NCBI RefSeq assembly: GCF_900142185.1
Contig: NZ_FQZZ01000011.1
Coordinates: 27,366-91,365, forward strand
Length of the DNA stretch: 64,000 nucleotides
Source: Lutimaribacter pacificus
GTDB taxonomy: Bacteria > Pseudomonadota > Alphaproteobacteria > Rhodobacterales > Rhodobacteraceae
Direction of reading: 5' to 3'
Shown here: positions 8,234 to 18,200 of the stretch, one piece after another
Layout: each line of letters begins with the position of its first letter
Position numbering within the stretch: the first letter of the stretch is position 1
Notes under the pieces: model-generated
Told to the model about the DNA's origin: nothing
Database searches by the model: none
Seen by the model: only the letters and a program-made list of their open reading frames with translations
Program-made: the position numbers and the translations under genes

Positions 8234-8959
8234 TCAGGACTCGCGGCTTGCAAGGATCGCCACCGCCTGGGTGCGCGAAGAAACCCCCAGTTTGCTGAGG
8301 ATTTCCTGCATATGATAGTCAATGGCGCGCCGGGTGCTGCCCATGATGATCGCGATTTCCCGGTTGGTCTTTCCCCTGGCGACCCATCGCAGGATTTCAA
8401 GCTGCTGGCCGGACAGTGTCTGGAGACCACGAGGGTCCTGCCCAAACCGCGGAAGGCCGTAGGTCAAGGCCGAGGTACGCGCCAAGGCCAGATGCGCAAT
8501 GATCTGGACACCAAGCAACGTGTCATCGGTCAGCGGTTCGTCGGTGACCGACAACAGTGTCATGGCCCCAAGCCGGCCCGGCTTTTGCGAAAGCGGAACC
8601 GTCGCGCCGCCCCTGATACCGCTGACCCCCAGGTACTCGGCATATTCGGCGTGCTCGGTGCCTTCCCAGTCGCTTGCGCGCCAGAGGAAAGCCGACGGCT
8701 TCTCCACCGCATTGTGCAGCAACGGGTCGCGTGGGGCCCATCCGGTATTCGCGTATGTCGTCAGGTCATTCGCCGACCATGTGGTCAGCGTCGGCTCTTC
8801 CATGAACTCCACGGCATGACGTTTGTTCAGGCTGATATTGTAGTTCACGAACCCCAGCCTGTAGACCGCGACGGCAAGGGAAGAGCGCAACTCTTCCAGA
8901 GTCTCCGCGGCGGTAAGGTCTTCTACAGACCGCGAAATCTTCTTCAGCATATCTTGCAC
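8234..8959 (-). CDS. LuxR-type (autoinducer-binding domain) transcriptional regulator, probable solo
   Basis: A 241-residue quorum-sensing-type regulator. The N-terminal autoinducer-binding domain (about 1-165) retains Tyr69, Asp78-Pro79 and Trp93, matching the conserved Y, DP and W pocket positions of LuxR/TraR. The position four residues before the Tyr, normally Trp, is Asp65. The C-terminal GerE/LuxR helix-turn-helix (about 180-235) reads LSGQQLEILRWVARGKTNRE and onward. No luxI-type synthase is in the window, so it is a solo as far as can be seen. It is divergent from the giant adhesin gene, and a perfect lux-type palindrome lies between them, making the adhesin and exporter operon its likely target. 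The usual ATG is at 8959; an alternative is at 8950. Confidence 0.9.
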   Translation of the reverse strand: MQDMLKKISRSVEDLTAAETLEELRSSLAVAVYRLGFVNYNISLNKRHAVEFMEEPTLTTWSANDLTTYANTGWAPRDPLLHNAVEKPSAFLWRASDWEGTEHAEYAEYLGVSGIRGGATVPLSQKPGRLGAMTLLSVTDEPLTDDTLLGVQIIAHLALARTSALTYGLPRFGQDPRGLQTLSGQQLEILRWVARGKTNREIAIIMGSTRRAIDYHMQEILSKLGVSSRTQAVAILASRES

Positions 8960-9049
8960 ACAATTCTATCGGCACACCCGCAGTGTAGCTTACCGGGTGT
9001 GACGGTTCAATCGGCCCCGACCTTGCGCGGTATGCTCGCAAGGGTTGTT

Positions 9050-9071
9050 CAACTGGTAGCCATACCAGTTG
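9050..9071. promoter_or_regulatory. Lux-box palindrome in the luxR/adhesin promoter
   Basis: A perfect inverted repeat: arms CAACTGGTA and TACCAGTTG around GCCA. Its inner 20 bp, AACTGGTAGCCATACCAGTT, fit the lux/las-box pattern CT-N12-AG exactly. TAATAA at 9091-9096 could be the adhesin -10 box. A transcription start near 9103 would put the palindrome centre at about -42.5, the usual class II LuxR activator position. A TTGGCC at 9069-9074 would serve as a poor -35 overlapped by the box. The palindrome is observed; its use by the adjacent LuxR protein is inferred. Confidence 0.8.
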
Positions 9072-9212
9072 GCCCGTTGGGCGGGACCGTTAATAAAACG
9101 TTAAAATGCCCGCAGCGGGCGTAGAAAATCCAAGGCTGGCGCGTCCCGGCCGCCCATCTCCTTGGGCAGCCATTCCACGCGATATGCAGCAGGCATCGTG
9201 CAGGTGGTCGAT

Positions 9213-12200
9213 ATGAGAGCAGAGGTATTTCCGAAATCGGGAAACGGCGCGTCGCAACGTTTTGACGGGGATCGTATCTCTCCCGATGAACCGAGCGTTA
9301 TCCAGGTGCAGATCGGCCCCGAGCAGGTTGCCCGGTTCGACCGGGACGGCAATGATCTCGTGCTCGTCCTTGAAGACGGCACGATCCTGGTGATCGAGAA
9401 CTTCTTTGTCGTGACTGCCGATGGGCGCAATGACCTCGTGTTCGAGGATGGGAACGGTGTTACCTGGTGGGCGCAGTACGGCGAGAACTGGACCGGCGGG
9501 TTCGACATTGCCGAGATCAACGATCCTGTCGCCGTGGCGGTTCCGTTCCCGCTTCTGGCCGGTCTTGGGGCTCTGGCCGCCGGTGCAGCTGCCGGTGGTG
9601 GTGGCGGCGGACCCGCCAACACCCCGCCGACGGCCTCGGCCGATCCGGTGACGACAATCGTGGATGAGGCGGTCAGCGGCAGGATTACGGCCAGCGACCC
9701 GGATGGCGACAGTCTGACCTATACGGTCAGCGGTGGCCCCGGCAACGGGACGGTGATCGTGCACCCGGACGGCAGCTATGACTATACGCCGAACCCGGGA
9801 TACAGCGGTCCCGACAGTTTCGAGGTGACGGTGGACGACGGCAACGGCGGCACCACTACCGTGACCGTTCCTGTGACCGTAACCAGCCCAGCAAATATTA
9901 CGGGCGACGATACCGGCGCGGCCGTTGAGGCCGGCGGCACTGCCAATGGCACACCGGGCACCGCCACCGCCAGCGGCACGCTGACGGTGACTGACGCCGA
10001 TCCGGGCGAGTCCGTCTTCCAGGCTCCGCCCAGCCTTGGCGGCACCTACGGCACCTTCACCTTCGATCCGGCAACCGGGGCGTGGACCTATACGCTCGAC
10101 GACGACCGCGCGGCCACGCAGGCCCTGACCGATGGCGAGACCGTGACCGACGAACTGGTGGTGACCAGCCTCGACGGAACGGCGACCGAAACCATCGCCG
10201 TGACTGTCACCGGTGCCAATGACGTGGCGGTGGTGACCGATGACACAGGCGAAGTGACCGAGGAGTCCGACGGCGGCACCGGTATGCTGGGCACGTCCGG
10301 CCGGGTGACGGTGGACGACCCGGATGCCGGTGAAAGCGCATTCGACCCCGGCAGCCTGACCTTCACCGGGGGCGGCACGCCGCTGGGGACGCTGACCGTC
10401 GATGCCGATGGCAACTGGAGCTATGAGGTCGACAATTCCCTGACCGAGGTGCAGTCGCTTGCCGAGGGTGAAACGATCGTCCAAAGCTGGACGGTGGAGT
10501 CCGTCGATGGCACCGCCACCAGCACCATCGAGGTGACGATCAACGGCACGAATGACGATCCGGTCATCTCGGGTGCCAACACCGGCGGTGTGACCGGAGG
10601 TGCAACCGTGCCGATCACCGGGCAGCTTTCGGAAACCGATGTGGATACCTCCGACATGCACAGCTGGAGCGTCGAGGGTGGGACCGGCGATTATGGCACG
10701 CTGAGTGTCGACGGGACCGGGCAATGGAGCTACACGCTCGACAATGGCAACCCGGACGTGCAGGCGCTGGGTGCGGGCGACACCATTACCGACGAGATCA
10801 CCGTGCGGGTGACCGACAATAACGGCGGCTATGACGAGCAGGTGGTGACGATCACCATTACCGGCAGCAACGACGCGCCCGTTATCTCGGGCGGGTCCGA
10901 CATCACCGCCACGGTGACGGAAATTACCGATGGCGCGGCCGGAGAGAACACCGACACCCATACCCAGACCGGCACGATCCACGCGTCCGATGCGGATACC
11001 GGCGATACCTTGTCGGTCGATGTGACCCCGCAGGGCGCCGGATACCTGGGTAGCTTCACGCATGGCGGGATCGACCCCGCGACCGGCGAGATCGACTGGA
11101 CCTTCAGCGTCGATGACGCCGATATCGACGCGCTGGGCGAGGGCGAGGTTCTGACCCAGGACTATCTGGTGACAGTTGAGGATAGTGCGGGCGCGACCGA
11201 CACGGTGACCGTGACGGTCACGATCAACGGCACCAACGACCAGCCCGAGCCGGAAGACGACGCCTCGCTGATCGCGGTGGGTGATACGGCGGTTCTGGAC
11301 GTTCTGGACAATGACGCCGATGTCGACACGAATGATACGCTCGTGGTCACCCATGTCGACGGCCAGGCGATTGCACCGGGCGGCAGCATCACGCTGGGCG
11401 GGGGCGTCGGCACGGTCTCGCTTTCCGGCGATGGTCAGTTGACATTCGTGCCCGGCCCTAACGCTCCGGGCCGGGTTGTTCTGCCCTATACCGTCGATGA
11501 CGGCAGCGGCACGGGCAATGCCACCGCAACAGCGAATTGGGTGATCAACATTGCCGGCGTGGATATTGCCGACGATGCCAGCCCCTTGGGCGCGACCGTG
11601 CCCGACGATGTGCTTTCCTCGGTGGACGATCTGGAAAACGTGGCGATTTCCGGCCATGCGGCGGTGGGCGGCACCGTCACCTCGCTGACCATTTCGGACG
11701 GCACCAACAGTGTGACCGTTCCGGCAGCTGGCATAACCGTGGGGTCTGATGGCTCTTATTCGGTGACGGCCGATCTGAGCGGGCTGGACGACGGCACGCT
11801 GACCGTGACCGCCGGGATCGAAGATGCGGCCGGCAATACCGTGACGACCACCGACACGATCCTCAAGGATACCGTGACGCCCGTGGCGATCGACCCGGTC
11901 CTGATCGTGGAGGGCGAGGCGCCGGTGGTCACCGGCACAGGCGAGCCGGGGGCGGAGATCACGCTGGACGTGGACGGCATCCCCTACAGCACGACGGTGC
12001 AGTCTAACGGTACCTGGAGCGTCACGCTTTCCGCCCCGCTGGGCACGGACGAGGTCACGCTTTCGGTCAGTGCCGAGGATGATTACGGCAACACCAATAC
12101 CGCCGATCGCAGCGTGACCGGCGTCGGGATCACCGACGACGTGGCGGGCGGACCCGAGGATATCGCGGTTCAGGAATCCGCCTTGCCGGGCGGGTCCGGC

Positions 12201-15200
12201 GGCGGCTCGGATACGGCCAGTTCGACCTTCGTACTCGATGCGGCCCCCGATCTGGATCACGTCATCATCGGCGGTGCGGTATCCGGCAGCGCGGTAAGCG
12301 GTGGCACCACGGTGTCGCTGGCCGATCTGCAGAATGCCGCGACCACGCCGGTGGATGTCACGACGCAATACGGCACGCTGACCATCACCGGCTACGATGC
12401 CGGGACCGGCACGATCAGCTATACCTACGCGCTGGACGACAACACCGAGGATCACGCCGCCCCGGGGTCGGACGCCGCTGTCAGCGAGACGATCCAGATC
12501 GCCGCGGTCGACGCCGATGGCGATACCCGGGTGGACCGGCTGATCGTCGCGGTCGAGGACGATGCGCCAGAGACGCCCGTGGACGATACGCCGGTATCCG
12601 TGGCCGAAGGCGGTGCCGCCGTGGGGTCGGCCAATGGCGGGGCGAACCTGCTGGCCAACGACACGCTGGGTGCCGATGGCGGGCGGGTGCACGAGATCAC
12701 CTATACCGACCGTTCGGGCGCAAGCGCCTCGGTCGTGATCCCCGATGGCGGGGATCAGACCGTCGAGACGCAATATGGCGAACTGACCGTCACCAGCGAC
12801 GGCACATGGTCCTACACGCCGGTGGCGAGTGCGGATCACGTCCAGCCGGGCAGCGATACCGAGCTGCGTGACGATTTCAGCTATACGACCATCGACGCCG
12901 ATGGCGACGTTTCGCCGGGTTCGGCGACGCAAGCGATCACCGTGACCGACACGGTGCCCGCACTGGGCACGCCGGACGATGCGACCATCGACGAAGAGCA
13001 TCTGGCGACCGGCAGTAACCCCGATGCCCTTCAGTGTGAGGTAAGCGGGTCGCTCGACCTGACGCCGGGGCAGGATAGCGTTGACGTCACGCTGGCGGCT
13101 GGCAATACGCCGCCGGCCGGGCTGGAGGCCGGCGGTGCGCCGGTGCAATATACACTGTCCGCCGATGGTCATACCCTGACCGCCCATACCGGCGATGTAT
13201 CCGATCCGGTCTTCGTCGTGACGCTGACCAATCCGACCGACGCATCGGCGGGCTACACGTTCGAATTGCTGCGGCCGCTCGATCATGGCGGTGCGGCGGA
13301 TCTGGACCTGACCTTCAGTGTGCAGGTCGAGGACAGCGACAGCGATACCGATACGGCCGGTTTCACCGTGACCGTGGTGGACGATACCCCGGAGACGACG
13401 ATCAACCGGACCGTCGACGAGGACAGCAGCGGCTTTTCCTACAACATTTCGGCCGATGCGACCTCGGACAATACCGATCTGGTGCAGAACGGCCTGACCC
13501 TGACCGGCGCCCCGGCCTCCGGCGGTGGCATGGAATACAAGACCGAGCACGGCACCGTCACCATCAGCCCCGATGGCGAACTGAGCTATGAGCCCGATCC
13601 GAATTTCAGCGGGCAGGAGGTCTTCGACGTCGTGACCGAGGATGACGAGGGCGCGGATGTGACCTCGACCGTGACGGTGGACGTCACCCCGGTGGCTGAT
13701 GCGGCGACGGTCACGGTCGATGCGGCGAACATCAACACGGTTGAGGATACCGCGGTGGCGCTGGGGCTGAACGCCCCGGTCATCACCGATGACGGCACCG
13801 GGACGGGCAACAACCCCACGCCGGAGCGAATTGGCGAGATCACCCTGACGGGTCTGCCGGAGGGTGCGACGCTGATCTGGGGCGGCAATAGCCATGTCGT
13901 CGACGCTAGCGGCACAGTGACCATCGCGTTGAGCGATCCCGGCCTGTCGGTAAGTGGCACAACCGGCGATCTGACGATGTCCGGCACCGATTTCGAGGCG
14001 CTGGAAGTGCTGCCGCCGGAACATGCCTCGGCGAATTTCGAGGTGACTTACAGCGTCACCAGCTACGAGGTGGACGGCACGGGCGCGGCCCTGCCCGGCA
14101 TATCGGGCGCGACCAGCAGCGATAGCGTGATGGTCTATGTCGAGGCTGCTACTGACCCGGCCGTTCTGGAGTTTGACACGACCGCAGATGCGTCCTCGGT
14201 CTCCAATGCCGACAATATCGACTTCACCGGTGCCACCGAGGCCGACGTGACACTGGCCGAGGATAGCGCCGTCAATATCGCCGATATCCTCGAAGCCAGT
14301 TTCGACGATCTCGACGGCAGCGAAATACGATCCTTCACCATCACCAACAACACCGGGTCCGATATTGTCGTGAACGGCAATACCGTTGCGGATGGCGCCA
14401 GCGTGGATATTGCGGCGCCGGGCCTGAGCGGCGACACCGTCGGCTTCCCTGCGATCAATATCGGCGGCCCCGCGGATTTCAGTGGCGATCTGGAAGGGAT
14501 CACCGTGACGCTGAAGGCGCAGGATTACGATGCGGACGGCTATCTGTCCGATCCGACACCGGGCGCCGCGGGGCAGCCCGAAGCGGATACCAGTGACAAC
14601 AGCGTCACGCTGAACCTGTATGTCACGCCGGTGGCGGATGACGTGCAGGTCGGGGCCGCGACAGGTGACGAGGACATGCCCATCGCCTTCCTTGCCGGTG
14701 TCAGTCTGACCGACGCCAGCACCGGCGCGGGCGGGACCGAGGTCATCACCGGCATTTCCTTCGACGTGTCCCCCGGCTGGGAGGTGACGGCACCGGCGCC
14801 CTGGGCGAACGCGACCGCAGGGCAGTCAGGATCGACCTACACGATCACATTCACCGGCGGCACCGAGGCCGAGCGTGAAGCCTGGCTCGACGGTTTCAGC
14901 ATCACGCCGCCCGCCCATGACAGCCGCGACGCAACGATCCCGCTGACGATCACCAGCGCGGACACGAGCATCGTCAATGGCGTCCCCGTGACCGATACCG
15001 CCACGGCAACGCATAACCTGGTCGTGACGGTGAACCCGGTGGCCGAAGTGATCGGCGACGATTCCGACGGTGACAGCACCGACGACCTGACCATGACACC
15101 GGGCGTCACCTATGCCAGCGCGGCGGGAGAGGATGCCTGGTTCGACCTGAACAGCGACGGTTTCGACCTGACCGCGGGCTGGAGCAACCAGGACAGTGGT

Positions 15201-18200
15201 GAAGAAACCTTTGCCCGGCTCACGCCCGAATTGCTTAACGGTGACGGATCGCAGGCCGATGCCATCGGCTCCCAGTTCCGGTGGGTTGAGGGTGGTGTAA
15301 CCAGGACGGCCATCTTCGACGGCTCGCCGGTCGACGTGCCGGTCAGTGCGCTGGGCACGCTGGAATTCCGTGCGGCGCCCGATTTCTCGGGGCAGTTCCG
15401 CATCGGGGTGCAGGCCTATACCGTCGATACCGACGACGATGGCGGGACCAGTGTCGAGGCGGTCAGCGGCCAGGCCTACCTGGAAAACGTCCTGATCACG
15501 CCGGTGGCCGACGATGTGAGCCTGTCGCTTGCCGCACGGGCGCAGGGCCTTGAGGATACGGAGATTCCGCTGGCGATCCGTCCGACCAGTTCTGACCCGT
15601 CCGAAACCTTCAACATAACCATCTCGGATATCCCGGACGGCGCCGTTCTGAGCTATGGCGGCAGCCCGCTGACGGTGACGGGTGGCAGCGTCACGATCAC
15701 GGATTTCGATCCCTCCGCACCGCTTACCCTGCTGCCGCCGCCCAATAGCAACGATGATTTTACCCTGACGGTCTCGGCCCGGTCGGTCGATGAACTGGAT
15801 CTCGGTGGCGGGACCGTCCATAGCGATACGTCGGATGCGACCACGCTGATGATGGATGTCACCATGCGCGGTGTTGCCGATGCGGCCAGCGTTAGCACGA
15901 CCCCGCAAACCTATGTCGAGGCCGATCTCGACTCCGGCACCGCCAGCGTGGCGCTGGCCGATCTGGTTTCTGTGATGCTGACGGATGACGATACGTCCGA
16001 AACGCTGACGATGCAGATCACCGGCCTGCCCGACGGGTTCGGTCTGTCGCATGGGACATTGCTGACCGGCCCCGGTGTGACGGGTGAGGATCGGGTCTGG
16101 GCGCTTCAGGCCGGGCAGCTTGCCACGGCTGAAATCACGGTGCCGCAGAACTTCAGCGGCGAGGTGGAATTCAGCGTGGTGCCGGTCACGACCGAGAATG
16201 ACGGCGCGTCGCTGACCGGCACGCCCGAGCCGGTCAGCTTCACCGTGACCCCGTCGCCCGAAGCCACCGTCACCACCGAGGCGGTCCTGACCGAGGATAT
16301 GCGCCAGCCGATCAACCTGGGCATCGTCCACCAGAATGGCGATACGGACGAGGTGCTGGCGGGCGTGGCGATCAGGGTGGATTATCTTACCGGCGCGAAT
16401 TTCACGCTCTACCTCGGCGGCGTGGAACTGTCGGCGGCGGGCCTGCCCGTCATCACCGAGGGCGGCGCCGACTACTATGAACTGACCGCGGCGCAGGCGG
16501 CGCAGTTGGAAGCGCAGGGCGCGGAGCATTTCGACGGGCCCTTGGGCAGGTTCGACCTGCTCTACCGGATCACCGATCCGGGCGATGGCAGCGTGGCCGA
16601 TGCAACGAGCGACTGGACGCCCGGACGTTTCGATCTGAGCGCGACGCCGGTAACCGACCAACCGGTGCTGACGATTGACGATATCAGCCTGGGCGGCAGC
16701 GCCGGTTCCGTGACGGGTAACAATGTCACGGTGACCAGTGCGGATGAACAGGTGACGCTGAACCTGAACATCGCTTCGCCCGACAGCGACGGCAGCGAAC
16801 ACCTGATCCGCGTGATCGTCGATGGCGTGCCCGACGGCGTGACCCTCGACGATGGCGAGATGCTGGGCGACGGAAGCTGGCTGCTGCTCTACGAGGGGGA
16901 CGATGCCCTGCCGGTGGACGATGCGGGCGGGCTGGTTCTGCCCGTGACCTTCACGGTCAGCGAGGCCGCCGGCGGTCTGACGGATGTGCCGATCAGCGTC
17001 ACCGTGCAAACGCAGGATCGCGGCAATCAGGCCGGGGTCGGGACGGATATTCTCGACGACAGCATTACCTGGTCCCTGACCACGATTTTCGCCCCGGGTG
17101 CGCCCGGTGAGCCGCCAAGCATCGAGACCTGGGAATACAATGACGCGGTCGCGACCGAGGACACGAGCTTCCTGTTGTCCGACATGATCAACGCGACCGT
17201 ATCCACTCCGCCGGGCACGCCGGCCAGCATCATGACCGTCACGATCACCGACCTGCCTGCGGGCACCGAGGTGACCGGCATGGTACGTTCGGTGGTGGGC
17301 GGCCAGGAGGTCTGGACCGCCTCGGTGACGACCGATCCGGGCGACGACGCGGCCGCCGTTCAGGCGACGCTCGACGCGCTGATGGATGGCATTTCCCTCG
17401 AAGCGCCGGAAAACGCGAACGACAACAATTCGGGGCCGCTTTCGTTCAATGCCACGCTGACCACCGCCGCCATCGGCGGCAGTTCCGACGTTGCGACGAT
17501 CGCGCCCGTGGAAATCCCGGTCGATCCGGTGACCGACCCTGCCGACATCCCGATCGCGCTGGGCGCGGCGGATGCCGACGGCGTGCTGACCGAGACCGAT
17601 ACCGGGATTCCGCTGACGCTGAGCGTGACCAACCCGGCCGACGGCGCAGCGGGATCGGTCGCAAGCGATCTGTACCTGCAGATCGATGGCACCAACGGGC
17701 TGGGCGCAGGGGAACTGACGCTGGGCGGCATCACCTACACGCCGCAACCCGTCAGCGGTGTCCACGGTATCCCGGACGGCACCTATTACGTCATTCCCGG
17801 CGTCGATATGGGCGACACGCTCGATCTGGTCTTTACGCCCGACACGATGACCGCGGGCGATGTCACGGTCGATGCCTGGGTGCGAAACGTCGAAGCCGGT
17901 GCGGACGAGATCACCTCGACCGGCACGCAAACCCTGACGGTCGAGATAAGCAATGACGGGGTGAGCCTTGCGGCCAGCCCGATCAGCGGCGCCGAGGCGG
18001 CGGATTCCACCAACGCATCGCTGATCGAGATCGACCTGTCGTCGCTGGTGCTGAACGACGATGACGGGTCCGAGGCGATCCTGACCGTGCTTCTGTCGAA
18101 CCTGCCGGAGGGTTTCCTGCTCTACACCGGGACCGATGCGGACGACGCCAGCCTTGCCTCGATGGCGACGAACGCGGGCGGCACCGGGGGGCTGAACACT

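Noticed and set aside
9108..9120. Small GCCCGC-A-GCGGGC hairpin near the adhesin promoter as a terminator
   Set aside because: A 6-bp stem with a 1-nt loop cannot fold well and has no T run; it is more likely chance in GC-rich DNA.
9090..14024. A 1644-codon open frame antisense to the adhesin gene (and a similar 1542-codon one at 14826-19454)
   Set aside because: Arg/His/Gly/Asp-rich translation with no domain logic. It mirrors the GC-rich Asp/Thr/Gly codons of the adhesin, which rarely yield antisense stops.
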